A program made the position numbers and the translations under genes. A DNA stretch of 13,655 bases from Ectothiorhodospiraceae bacterium (GTDB lineage Bacteria > Pseudomonadota > Gammaproteobacteria > Thiohalomonadales > Thiohalomonadaceae). The notes beneath the pieces are model-generated. The model ran no database searches and was not told the DNA's origin. It saw only the letters and a program-made list of their open reading frames with translations. Each line of letters starts with the position of its first letter. The first letter of the stretch is position 1. The stretch covers positions 1 to 13,655 of the forward strand of contig SLDE01000259.1 of NCBI GenBank assembly GCA_007125455.1, in the 5' to 3' direction. This document shows, piece after piece, positions 1 to 7,715 of this stretch.

Positions 1-1581
1 AAAAAGAATTTCCCGATCACCGGTGTCGAGCAGAAATTTTCTGCCCAGGCGAATATTCTCTCGACCACGGATCTCAAGGGCGCGATTAGCTACATTAACG
101 ACGACTTTGTGCAGATCAGTGGCTTTGAACGTGACGAGTTGCTGCGCAAGAATCACAACATCGTCCGCCACCCAGAGATGCCGCCCGAGGCCTTCGCCGA
201 CCTGTGGAGCACGGTCAAAAGAGGGGACTCCTGGCTGGGGATGGTCAAAAATCGTTGCAAGAACGGCGATCACTACTGGGTTAACGCCTATGTGACCCCC
301 ATCGTCAAAGACGGTAGCACCGTCGAATACCAATCGATACGCAGTAAACCGGCCAGTGAGGATGTGGAGCGCGCCAGCCGCCTCTATGCCGCCCTGCTGG
401 AGGGAAAGAAGCCGCGCAGCCTGGGACGGAGCATGGGCCTGCTACCCCGCCTCCTGTTGGGCAATGGCATTGCCTGGCTGTTACCACTGCTGGCAGGGGT
501 ATTCTTGTTCAGCATGCCCTGGACCACGGCCGCGATGGTCTTCGTGCTGGGCACGGTACTCTCCGCCGTGAGCCTGGCCATGCTCCTCGCGCCACTGCGC
601 CAGGTGGTCCACAAGGCCCAACAGATCAACGACAACCCCATTGCCCGTCACGTATTCACCGGACGCCAGGATGAGATCGGCCAGTTGCTGCTGGCCATAC
701 GCACCCTGGAGTCAGAGACCGGTGGCATCATCGGGCGTATCGCAGACTCTGCCCGCCAGCTCACCACTAACGCCGGTCGGATGATCACTGCTCTCAAAGG
801 GACTAGCGAAGGGGTGGAGCGGCAGTTCTCAGAGACCGATCAGGTTGCCACCGCGGTTAACCAGATGTCGGCCAGTGTCCAGGAGGTGGCAGGCAATGCC
901 CAGCAGACGGCCTCCGCCGCCCATACCGCCAGCGATGAAGCCAGCGCGGGCAAGAGGGTGGTCAACGAGGCGATGAGCAGCATCAAGTCGCTCGCCGACG
1001 AGGTGGAACAGGCCGCAAATGTGATCGGCAAGCTGGAGCAGGACAGTAGCGAAATCACCAAGATAGTGGACGTTATTCAAGGGATCTCTGAGCAGACCAA
1101 CCTGTTGGCACTCAATGCCGCCATCGAGGCGGCCCGTGCCGGGGAGCAGGGGCGTGGTTTCGCGGTGGTTGCCGATGAAGTGCGCACCCTGGCCGGGCGC
1201 ACCCACGATGCCACCGACGAGATCAAGGCCATGATCGAGAAGATCCGCCATGGTTCCAAGAGCGCGGTCGAGGTGATGGAGCGCGGACGCCATCAGGCGG
1301 CCGATGGGGTGACCAAGGCCAGTAATGCGGTGGCCTCACTGGAGGCCATCGCCGAGGCAGTGGCCACCATCAACGACATGAGCGCCCAGATCGCCACCGC
1401 CGTGGAGGAACAAAGTTCGGTCGCCGAGGAGATCAACCGCAGCGTGATGACCATCCGTGATATCGCCGAGCACACCATGCAGGATGCCCGTGATACCGAG
1501 TCCGCCGCTGGGGAGATGAACGCGATGGCCGAGGACCTTGAGGTGCTGGCCGCGCAATTCTGGGATAAGCGCAGAAGCTAG
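1..1581 (+). CDS. Aer-like PAS/HAMP methyl-accepting chemotaxis protein (5' end cut by window)
   Basis: Membrane-anchored energy/redox taxis receptor signalling to CheA/CheW. The frame is open from base 1 and reads KKNFPITGVEQKF, which resembles the N-terminus of Aer proteins, so probably only the ATG and perhaps a codon or two are missing; 526 residues are visible. The PAS domain (about residues 10-120) carries HNIVRHPEMP and KNGDHYWV, the Aer FAD-pocket signatures. Two hydrophobic segments at about 150-172 and 175-198 form a membrane hairpin with almost no periplasmic loop, as in Aer. HAMP follows (about 197-250), then a long coiled-coil signalling domain whose tip has EQTNLLALNAAIEAARAGEQ near residue 364. 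There is no C-terminal CheR-tethering pentapeptide, again as in Aer. Flavin binding is inferred from motif similarity. It converges on the M61 peptidase gene. Confidence 0.93.
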   Translation, partial: KKNFPITGVEQKFSAQANILSTTDLKGAISYINDDFVQISGFERDELLRKNHNIVRHPEMPPEAFADLWSTVKRGDSWLGMVKNRCKNGDHYWVNAYVTPIVKDGSTVEYQSIRSKPASEDVERASRLYAALLEGKKPRSLGRSMGLLPRLLLGNGIAWLLPLLAGVFLFSMPWTTAAMVFVLGTVLSAVSLAMLLAPLRQVVHKAQQINDNPIARHVFTGRQDEIGQLLLAIRTLESETGGIIGRIADSARQLTTNAGRMITALKGTSEGVERQFSETDQVATAVNQMSASVQEVAGNAQQTASAAHTASDEASAGKRVVNEAMSSIKSLADEVEQAANVIGKLEQDSSEITKIVDVIQGISEQTNLLALNAAIEAARAGEQGRGFAVVADEVRTLAGRTHDATDEIKAMIEKIRHGSKSAVEVMERGRHQAADGVTKASNAVASLEAIAEAVATINDMSAQIATAVEEQSSVAEEINRSVMTIRDIAEHTMQDARDTESAAGEMNAMAEDLEVLAAQFWDKRRS

Positions 1582-1796
1582 TGTAGTGTCTTGAATAAAT
1601 GACACATGTCAGCGTGACGAGAAGCCGTTAGCTGCAAGGCGCGTCTTGCACGACTGCATGGATGCAGGAGGTAGTGCGAAGCAGGATGCCAGAGCCGGAG
1701 GAATGGCGTGCCCTTGCCAAGAGACGCACAAACTCGCCAGGAGCGAGTTTGAGCCGCGCGTGCGGGCTTGATGGGCAGGCTCCATGGATGGGCTGC
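1582..1796. repeat. Non-coding palindrome-rich intergenic stretch, probable dispersed repeat
   Basis: This 215-bp gap separates two convergent genes and holds no credible coding sequence. It contains several short inverted repeats: CTGCAT-GG-ATGCAG at 1654-1667, a 9-bp stem at 1729-1751, and a 5-bp GGCAG/CTGCC stem (1774-1778 with 1793-1797) that runs into the stop codon of the minus-strand gene. The octamer CATGGATG occurs twice (1658-1665 and 1783-1790), each time inside an inverted repeat. Clustered short stem-loops of this kind are typical of dispersed intergenic repeats in gammaproteobacteria. Calling it a repeat family is inference, because only one copy lies in the window. It may also serve as a bidirectional transcript end. 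Confidence 0.4.
1729..1751. other. Perfect 9-bp stem-loop between convergent genes
   Basis: CAAACTCGC and GCGAGTTTG pair perfectly around the five-base loop CAGGA. Neither side is followed by a T-run, so a classical rho-independent terminator is not supported. The position, downstream of two convergent genes, would fit a transcript-end or 3'-stabilising hairpin, or a structural part of the surrounding repeat. Confidence 0.55.
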
Positions 1797-3608
1797 CTAG
1801 CCTTTTCGCTGGGGCCCTCCCAACCACTCCAATCCCCGTTGCTGGGCCATCGCATCGCACGGGTCGGGCACCAGGTAGCAGGTATCCTGCGGTGCCGCTT
1901 CTACGGCAACCTGAACACTGAACAGTTCATCGCGGCGGAAGGCGTGTATTTCGACGCCTGCCTTGCCGCGCTGCCAGCTGAGTAGGGTCTCGATATTTTC
2001 CTGGCTGGCGCGCAGGCCGTCCACCGCGATGATCACATCCCCGGCGGAGAGCCCGGCCCGTTGCGCCGGGCCGGCATCGAAGACGTTCATCAATTTCACC
2101 CCGTGGGCTGCCGCCCCATAGCGCACCCCCAGCGCCAACGGGGCCAGGCTGGGGGGATTGCCCGGCTTACCGCCCTTGTCGCTATTGCTTTGCGCCTGGC
2201 GTACCTGCAAGGAGTGGCCCACCTGTGCCAGCCACTGGGCCAGTGGCAGCTCGTCACAGCCCCACACGGCGCTGCGGAAGAAGTCGCTCAGGTCAACTCC
2301 GGCCACCTCACTGCATAGCGCCTCGATCCCGGACTCGCTGACGCCGATCCCCGGCTTGCCATGCTCCTGCCACAGGCGGCGCATCACATCATCCAGTGAG
2401 CGTTGTCCGGCACTGTGTACGCGGATCTGCAGGTCGATGAGCAGGGCCACCAGACTGCCCTTGGTATAGTAGCTGACGATGGCGTTGGGGCCGTTTTCGT
2501 CCTGTTTGTAGAACTTGGTCCAGGCATCGAAGCTGGACTCGGCCAGGCTCTGTTTGAAACGGCCACTATGGCGTTGTACCCGGGTGATCACCTGGCCCAA
2601 CAACTCCCGATAGCTGTCGGGGCTGATCAAGCCACAGCGCACCAGGGTCAGGTCGTCGTAGTAGGCGGTAAAGCCCTCGAAGACCCACAGCAGGCGGGTA
2701 TGGCTCTCGCTGGCCAGTTGGTAGGGAAGAAACTCCCGGGGCTTGATGCGCTTGACCTGCCAACTGTGAAAATACTCGTGGCTACACAGGCCAAGAAAGC
2801 TGCGGTAGCTGTCGCTGATCCCCTCATCCCCTGGCACGGGTAGATCGCCTCGGCTGCACAGCAGGCTGGTGGAGCTGCGGTGCTCCAGCCCGCCGTAACC
2901 ATCATCCACCACCATCACCTGGAACAGATAGCGCGCCATGGGGGCCTCGCCAAACAGGGCGATCTGGTGTTCACAGATCTGTTGGAGATCGCGCTTGAGA
3001 CGCTCCCCATCGGCGTAGTGGCGCCCGGTGATGGCGATGGCGTGGGGGATCCCGGCGGCCTCGAATTCCAGCAGGGTAAAGCACCCCATCTCCACCGGAT
3101 GGTCGATCAACTCCTCGTAGTCGGCGGCCTGAAAGCGGCCAAAACCCCAGGGCTCGGCCGCCACTGGGGTATAGCTGCTGGCCAGCCGCCAGGCCTGGTA
3201 GTCATCCCCGGCAGGGGGCTGGATGGTCAGCTCACAGGGCTGTTCCTCCTGGCCCTCCACCGCGAGAAAGACACTGCTGCCGTTGAAGTAGCCGTGCTGT
3301 TGATCCAGGTGGGCACCGCGTACCGAGAGATCCCAGGCGTAGACAGTGTATTCCAGCTCCAGCGGCCCGTCACAGGGGATCGCCTGCCAACGCTGCTTGT
3401 CCAATTTGTTCAGTGCGATCGCCTCATCGTGGCAACGGGCCTGGATGGTGACGATGTTCTTGGCAAAGTCGCGGATCATGTAGCTGCCGGGGATCCAGGC
3501 CGGCAGGAAGAAACACTGCCCGGCGGGATCCGGTTGCTCAACGTGCAGGCTGACAGTGAATAGATGGGCCTCAGGGGCGCTGGGGATAATACGGTAATGA
3601 ATCGACAT
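1797..3608 (-). CDS. M61 family metallo-aminopeptidase with C-terminal PDZ domain
   Basis: Zinc peptidase of the M61 (glycyl aminopeptidase) family, expected to remove N-terminal residues, classically glycine or alanine. The 603-residue length is usual for the family. The N-terminal beta-rich region (about 1-175) includes the characteristic FLPAWIPGSYMIRDF. The catalytic domain carries the zinc motif HEYFH (H277, E278, H281) with the likely third ligand E311 in WVFEGFTAYY. A PDZ domain occupies about 497-570 (GPAQRAGLSAGDVIIAVDG), probably for binding peptide ends. No signal peptide or membrane span is evident, so a cytoplasmic location is likely. ATG at 3608 is preceded only by a weak CAGG-type site. 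The gene lies 110 bp downstream of the secretin-like gene on the same strand, so it may be transcribed separately. Physiological substrate unknown. Confidence 0.93.
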   Translation of the reverse strand: MSIHYRIIPSAPEAHLFTVSLHVEQPDPAGQCFFLPAWIPGSYMIRDFAKNIVTIQARCHDEAIALNKLDKQRWQAIPCDGPLELEYTVYAWDLSVRGAHLDQQHGYFNGSSVFLAVEGQEEQPCELTIQPPAGDDYQAWRLASSYTPVAAEPWGFGRFQAADYEELIDHPVEMGCFTLLEFEAAGIPHAIAITGRHYADGERLKRDLQQICEHQIALFGEAPMARYLFQVMVVDDGYGGLEHRSSTSLLCSRGDLPVPGDEGISDSYRSFLGLCSHEYFHSWQVKRIKPREFLPYQLASESHTRLLWVFEGFTAYYDDLTLVRCGLISPDSYRELLGQVITRVQRHSGRFKQSLAESSFDAWTKFYKQDENGPNAIVSYYTKGSLVALLIDLQIRVHSAGQRSLDDVMRRLWQEHGKPGIGVSESGIEALCSEVAGVDLSDFFRSAVWGCDELPLAQWLAQVGHSLQVRQAQSNSDKGGKPGNPPSLAPLALGVRYGAAAHGVKLMNVFDAGPAQRAGLSAGDVIIAVDGLRASQENIETLLSWQRGKAGVEIHAFRRDELFSVQVAVEAAPQDTCYLVPDPCDAMAQQRGLEWLGGPQRKG

Positions 3609-3718
3609 GACGAATATGGACCTGCTTGAGCTACTAAGAATGTGTGCAGACGGATAAGGACAAAATGCGAAAAACTGGTTTAACTATGCTCTTTAATACA
3701 TTGATCTTAAGTGTTAAA
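3609..3718 (-). promoter_or_regulatory. AT-rich gap likely holding the M61 gene promoter
   Basis: This 110-bp gap is about 36% GC by my count, against roughly 60% in the genes around it. It lies directly upstream of the minus-strand M61 gene, so a promoter here is plausible. On the minus strand, TTGTCC followed after 17 bp by TTCTTA is the best box pair I can find, and it is poor. Exact boxes are therefore not claimed. Confidence 0.35.
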
Positions 3719-4495
3719 TCACTCCAGCTCTTCCACCTTGACCCATACATCCTGCACCGTACGTTGACGCTGCCGGGTAGAGTAGACGGTGCCACGTTCA
3801 TCCCGGCGCTCGGCCTGTTCGGCCCCGGCCAATTCAATCCACTCACCGAGGCGACCGCTGACACGGGTGACGACGCTTTGCTGTTCAATGACCCCGGCGC
3901 CACCAGGGGCCATGCGCGCACTGTGGGGGCGGATGTCCAGAGAGACCTGCTCCCCGCTGACCATGGGGCGCACCTCAAAACCGCTATCCACATCGCGGTA
4001 CTCGATACTGCGCTCGCGGCTGAGGCCACCGGGCCCGTGCTGTTCACGCTGGATCACCTGGGGCACCGCCTGGCCGCTGCGGATCATTGCCCATTCGCCT
4101 TCGCTGATGCGCAGTTGCTGGCTGTGGCCATCATCGGCGCGACGCCGGGTGCTGTAGACGCGGGTACGGGGACGTTCGATCTCTCCCTCGATGTGGAGAC
4201 CCCGTTCGGAGCGTTGCAGGTCACGTCCCTGGCGCACGGTGATCAGTAGCTGTCTGCGTGCCTGATCCAGGCGTTCCAGCAGATAGTCCAACTGGGCCAG
4301 ATCGTCCTCACCGGCGCGCACGATCAGGGTATAACCGCTGCCGCTCAAGCCGACCCCGGGTTCGAGCATGGGGCGCAGCAGGGGGATGATCTCTTCGGCG
4401 CTGCGGTGCTGCAGATCGATGATGCGGATCGCATCGGCCTGCAGCGGGGCAAACCAGCACAACAGCAGCAGAGCGAGTGGAATAAGGCGTTTCAC
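3719..4495 (-). CDS. Short exported secretin-like protein (secretin N domain plus partial core)
   Basis: A 258-residue protein starting at GTG 4495, chosen because a Sec signal peptide begins there (VKRLIPLALLLLCWFAP, cleavage near residue 20-22) and because GTG overlaps the upstream TGA as GTGA, implying translational coupling. A longer in-frame ATG at 4540 would bury the signal peptide and overlap the upstream gene. Residues 23-85 (IRIIDLQHRSAEEIIPLLRP ... LDYLLERLDQARR) look like a secretin N0/N1 (NolW-type) fold. Residues about 130-225 (GEWAMIRSGQAVPQV, SGFEVRPMV, SLDIRPHS, GEWIELAG) resemble pieces of the secretin C-terminal core, but the lipid-side VPVLGDIPLLG-type segment is absent. 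It is thus too short for a normal outer-membrane channel. Location is probably periplasmic or outer-membrane-associated; function unknown. Confidence 0.8.
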   Translation of the reverse strand: MKRLIPLALLLLCWFAPLQADAIRIIDLQHRSAEEIIPLLRPMLEPGVGLSGSGYTLIVRAGEDDLAQLDYLLERLDQARRQLLITVRQGRDLQRSERGLHIEGEIERPRTRVYSTRRRADDGHSQQLRISEGEWAMIRSGQAVPQVIQREQHGPGGLSRERSIEYRDVDSGFEVRPMVSGEQVSLDIRPHSARMAPGGAGVIEQQSVVTRVSGRLGEWIELAGAEQAERRDERGTVYSTRQRQRTVQDVWVKVEELE

Positions 4496-5001
4496 AGCTG
4501 CATCCGCCTGAGCTGGATCTCTGGCTCGGAACGCTCCCACATGGTATTGAATGCGGCACGTAGGTCACGTGCCTCGATGGGGGCCTTGAAGCTGGCGATC
4601 CCCTCGAAGCGATCCGCTTGCTGGCGTTTGATGTAACCGATGCCATCGACCACGATGAAGGCCTCCGCCAAACCCTTGTGCTCCTCGCCAGGACGGTGGA
4701 TCTTGATGTGGCTGCTAAGCCGTTGTGCCAGCGTTACCAGGCGGTGGCCGTGGCGCAGCGCCCTGTCCGGGCTTTGCAGCAGGATGCGCACCTCACTTAG
4801 GCGATGGCCACGGGCCAAGCGGGAGAGGGCATCCACCACGTCTTCGTGGTCCAGGATGGCGGACTCCAGATCGTAGCTGGCGATGAGTACCTCGCGGCGG
4901 GCCTGCTCGAACAGTGCCAGCGCCACGTCATGGCCGTCCCCGGCACTGCCCAGCTCGATATTGCCCTCGCTCTCACCCAGGATGTAGCCGCTTAAATCCA
5001 T
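4492..5001 (-). CDS. PLD-like small protein, DUF7931-type
   Basis: A 169-residue cytoplasmic protein. The start is ATG 5001 because GGGAG (5008-5012) sits 6 nt ahead; an in-frame ATG at 5031 lacks this spacing. It shows the layout of the PLD-like DUF7931 domain that I recall from pseudomonads, either free-standing or fused to GNAT acetyltransferases: DVALALFEQARREVLIASYD near the N-terminus, EVRILLQSPDRALRHGHRLV in the middle, FIVVDGIGYIKR and a C-terminal AFNTMWERSEPEIQLRRMQL. No HxK(x)4D phospholipase D motif is intact, so catalysis by that mechanism is unlikely. The gene overlaps the secretin-like gene by 4 bp and follows roxA by 62 bp. Family assignment is from memory of sequence pattern; function is unknown. 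Confidence 0.7.
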   Translation of the reverse strand: MDLSGYILGESEGNIELGSAGDGHDVALALFEQARREVLIASYDLESAILDHEDVVDALSRLARGHRLSEVRILLQSPDRALRHGHRLVTLAQRLSSHIKIHRPGEEHKGLAEAFIVVDGIGYIKRQQADRFEGIASFKAPIEARDLRAAFNTMWERSEPEIQLRRMQL

Positions 5002-5007
5002 ATCTGA

Positions 5008-5012
5008 CTCCC
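5008..5012 (-). promoter_or_regulatory. Ribosome binding site deciding the start of the PLD-like gene
   Basis: On the minus strand GGGAG lies 6 nt before ATG 5001. It favours this start over the in-frame ATG 30 nt further upstream, which has no comparable site. Confidence 0.6.
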
Positions 5013-5063
5013 GTTGGTTGTTTCCCTGCAAGCTTAGCCCTTGTGTGGTCCACTTCGCAAAGT

Positions 5064-6242
5064 TCAGGGGCTTGGAAAGTAGATCGCCCCCAGTTGGTGG
5101 AGGGAGAGCAGCAGCGCCATCATGCCGGGCCAGGCCAGGGCCTGTTCGATCTCAGCGGCGCTAAAGCGACGCTGGCCACAGAGCAGTGGCGCAGCCTGAA
5201 CCAAGGCACCTTCTAATGGATAGACCTCTCCAGCAACAAAGAGTTGCCTTCTTCCCCCCGCCTGCTCGATATAGGCAAAGCGGGCGTATTCGCTGCGCCA
5301 CAACTCGCCATGTTGCTGTAACTGGGCAGCAAAGCCTGGGGCATCCAGGGGGGCTTCGGGTTCTGGCAGGTAGTGGCCGGGGCGCACATCGGTGATGAAG
5401 CTACCAAACCACTCGCTGATCCGTGCATCATCCAACGGCAGTGAGCGGATGATCGTCGCTACCTTGTTCAGCGCGGCGGGAGTGATCGCACCGGGATTGC
5501 TCTGGGGTGCAAGGTCCGGGTCTTCATAGAAGCGTTCGCCGTCCATACTGGCCAGGCAGTCGGCCAGATAGGCGCTAAGCAGTTCCACCTGGTTGGGGGC
5601 ACGAAAACCTACCGAGATGGTGGTGCTATCGCCCAGCGCCACCCCGTCGTGCACCACGCCGGGGGGCAGGTAGAGCATGTCACCCGCCTCCAGGATGTAT
5701 TCCTGCTGCGGTTGAAAGTCGGCCAGCACCCGTAGCGGTAGCCCAGGGATCAGCCGATCGGGCCCGGCATCCTGCTCACTCAGTTGCCAGCGCCGTCGTC
5801 CGGCCCCCTGGATCAGGAACACATCGTAGTTGTCTGCATGGGGGCCAACCCCACCCTGATCCGCCGCGTAGCTGACCATCACATCGTCCAGGCGCCAGTT
5901 GGGGATGAAGTCGAAGCGCTGCTGCAACAGGGCAAAGTCGGGGACGTGTTTGTTGATCTCCTGTACCAACACGGTCCACTGGCGCTCGGGCAGGGCGAGG
6001 AAGTCCGCCTCGCTGAAGGGGCCATGGCGCACCTGCCAGGGAGGCTGTTGGTCGGGTTGCTGGACGATCAGGCGTGACTCCACCTCGTCCTCACAGGCCA
6101 GCCCCGCGAGTTCCTCCGGGCTGATCGGGCAGGGGAAGTCCGGCAGTGCCGCACGTACCAGCAAGGGGCGCTTTTGCCAGTAGTCACGCAGAAATTCGGC
6201 GGCACTGAGGCCGCCGAGTAGGGGGAGTGGGTGATCATACAC
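5064..6242 (-). CDS. roxA: Ribosomal oxygenase RoxA/YcfD: 50S ribosomal protein L16 arginine 3-hydroxylase
   Basis: Fe(II)/2-oxoglutarate-dependent JmjC/cupin oxygenase. The E. coli enzyme hydroxylates an arginine of ribosomal protein L16. With a GTG start at 6242 the protein is 392 residues (E. coli about 373). Family signatures in order: FLRDYWQKRPLLVRAALPDF near the N-terminus, ISPEELAGLACEDEVESRL, the iron-binding GPHADNYDVFLIQG with H135 and D137, the third ligand H198 in YLPPGVVHDG, and SVGFRAPN. The C-terminal half corresponds to the dimerisation and winged-helix parts. GTG is 4 nt after the purB stop; no ATG or other start lies in frame nearby except one 168 nt upstream inside purB, which would add an unrelated arginine/proline/serine-rich leader. 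No clear Shine-Dalgarno sequence is seen, so translation is probably coupled to purB. Confidence 0.93.
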   Translation of the reverse strand: MYDHPLPLLGGLSAAEFLRDYWQKRPLLVRAALPDFPCPISPEELAGLACEDEVESRLIVQQPDQQPPWQVRHGPFSEADFLALPERQWTVLVQEINKHVPDFALLQQRFDFIPNWRLDDVMVSYAADQGGVGPHADNYDVFLIQGAGRRRWQLSEQDAGPDRLIPGLPLRVLADFQPQQEYILEAGDMLYLPPGVVHDGVALGDSTTISVGFRAPNQVELLSAYLADCLASMDGERFYEDPDLAPQSNPGAITPAALNKVATIIRSLPLDDARISEWFGSFITDVRPGHYLPEPEAPLDAPGFAAQLQQHGELWRSEYARFAYIEQAGGRRQLFVAGEVYPLEGALVQAAPLLCGQRRFSAAEIEQALAWPGMMALLLSLHQLGAIYFPSP

Positions 6243-6246
6243 CGGC

Positions 6247-7614
6247 TTAGATCGCCTGCGCCTGGGCGATGGCGTTGCCGATATAGCTGGCCGGGGTGAG
6301 CGCCTTGAGTTCGGCCTTGACCGGCTCCGGCAGCTCCAGGCTGTCGATGAAGGCGGCCAGGGCGGGGCCGTCGATGCGCTTGCCGCGAGTGAGGGCCTTG
6401 AGCTTTTCATAAGGCTGCTCGATACCGTAACGGCGCATCACGGTTTGCACCGGCTCGGCCAGTACCTCCCAGTTACTGTCCAGATCCGCCTGCAGCATCG
6501 CCTCGTTGACCTCTAGCTTGCTGATCCCGCGCAGGGTCGATTGGTAGGCGATCAGCGCATAGCCCACCCCGACACCCAGATTACGCAACACGGTGGAGTC
6601 GGTCAGGTCGCGCTGCCAGCGGGAGATCGGCAGCTTGGCGGCGAGGTGGCCGAAGATCGCGTTGGCCAGCCCCAGGTTGCCTTCAGAGTTCTCAAAATCG
6701 ATGGGGTTGACCTTGTGCGGCATGGTGGAGGAGCCCACCTCGCCCTCAATGGTACGCTGCCGGAAGTAGCCGTTGGAGATGTAGGCCCAGATGTCGCGGT
6801 CAAAGTCGATCAGGATGGTGTTGAAGCGTGCCAGGGTGTCGAAGAACTCCGCCACGTAGTCGTGCGGTTCGATCTGGGTGGTGTAGGGGTTCCACTCCAG
6901 CCCCAGTGAGGTGACAAAGTCCTGGGCCAGGGTCTGCCAGTCCAGTTCGGGGTAGGCACTCAGGTGGGCGTTGTAATTGCCCACCGCACCGTTGATCTTG
7001 CCTAGCATGGGCACGCCCTTGAGTTGCTCGCGCTGGCGGATCAGGCGCGCCGCCACGTTGGCCATCTCCTTGCCCAGGGTGGTGGGGGAGGCGGTCTGGC
7101 CGTGGGTGCGCGAGAGCATCGGCACCTCGGCGTAGCGGTGGGCCAGTTCACGAATCGCGTCGATCAGCTCATCCATGGCCGGCAGCACGACCTGAGTACG
7201 CGCGACCAGCAGCATCATCCCATAGGCCAGGTTGTTGATGTCTTCCGAGGTGCAGGCAAAGTGGATGAACTCGCTGATCGCCGCCAACTCGTCGTTGCCC
7301 TGGATCTTCTCCTTGAGGAAGTATTCCACCGCCTTAACGTCGTGGTTGGTGGTGCGCTCAATGTTTTTGACCCGCTGGGCATCTTCTACGGAGAACTTTT
7401 CGACGATCTGATCGAGCAGGTGGCTGGCGTGTTCGCTCAGTGCTGGCACCTCGCCGATGCTTGGTTCGGCGGCGAGCCGCTGCAACCAGCGCACCTCCAC
7501 CAGCACCCGATAATGGATCAGTCCGAACTCACTAAAGATGGGCCGCAACTCGCTGGTCTTGCCGGCATAGCGCCCGTCGATGGGGGAGATGGCGGTCAGT
7601 TCGCTCAATTCCAT
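6247..7614 (-). CDS. purB: Adenylosuccinate lyase
   Basis: Catalyses two fumarate-releasing steps of purine synthesis: SAICAR to AICAR and adenylosuccinate to AMP. The 455-residue length matches the E. coli-type enzyme (456). The fumarase/aspartase superfamily signature GSSTMPHKVNP is at 294-304, placing catalytic Ser at 295 in the flexible loop. The catalytic His is 171 (SRTHGQTASPTTLGKEMANV), and TSEDINN at 122-128 contributes to the substrate site. ATG 7614 has AGGAG (7620-7624) 5 nt ahead. It leads the tightly spaced purB-roxA pair and lies 101 bp downstream of the amidotransferase gene on the same strand. No PurR-like palindrome is evident in its leader. Confidence 0.98.
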   Translation of the reverse strand: MELSELTAISPIDGRYAGKTSELRPIFSEFGLIHYRVLVEVRWLQRLAAEPSIGEVPALSEHASHLLDQIVEKFSVEDAQRVKNIERTTNHDVKAVEYFLKEKIQGNDELAAISEFIHFACTSEDINNLAYGMMLLVARTQVVLPAMDELIDAIRELAHRYAEVPMLSRTHGQTASPTTLGKEMANVAARLIRQREQLKGVPMLGKINGAVGNYNAHLSAYPELDWQTLAQDFVTSLGLEWNPYTTQIEPHDYVAEFFDTLARFNTILIDFDRDIWAYISNGYFRQRTIEGEVGSSTMPHKVNPIDFENSEGNLGLANAIFGHLAAKLPISRWQRDLTDSTVLRNLGVGVGYALIAYQSTLRGISKLEVNEAMLQADLDSNWEVLAEPVQTVMRRYGIEQPYEKLKALTRGKRIDGPALAAFIDSLELPEPVKAELKALTPASYIGNAIAQAQAI

Positions 7615-7653
7615 GGTGACTCCTGGATCTGGATGAAGGTGGTGGGCAGCGTC

Positions 7654-7672
7654 GGCGCCCCTGATGGGCGCC
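7654..7672. other. Strong stem-loop in the purB leader
   Basis: GGCGCCC and GGGCGCC pair perfectly (7 bp) around CTGAT, about 40 nt upstream of the purB start on the minus strand. There is no T-run on either side, so it does not read as a canonical terminator. It could be an attenuating or stabilising hairpin in the purB leader, or mark the end of the upstream amidotransferase transcript. Confidence 0.5.
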
Positions 7673-7715
7673 TATGATACAGGGGCAGGGGAGGGGGAGG
7701 AAAGGCGTGCGTCAA

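Noticed and set aside
1729..1751. Rho-independent terminator for the chemoreceptor or M61 gene
   Set aside because: The stem is good but no T-run follows it on either strand, so only a plain stem-loop is reported.
1662..1985. Plus-strand open frame of 107 codons across the intergenic stretch
   Set aside because: It overlaps the end of the M61 gene on the other strand, has no recognisable domain, and its first part is made of palindromic repeat sequence.
2880..3563. Plus-strand open frame of 227 codons antisense to the M61 gene
   Set aside because: High GC keeps the opposite frame free of stops; the translation shows no coherent domain.
6243..6410. Upstream extension of roxA to ATG 6410
   Set aside because: The extra 56 residues are read out of frame through purB and are arginine/serine/proline-rich without resemblance to RoxA; the conserved sequence begins just after GTG 6242.
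7024..7677. Plus-strand open frame of 217 codons antisense to purB
   Set aside because: It is a mirror frame of a fully conserved purB and has no recognisable features of its own.
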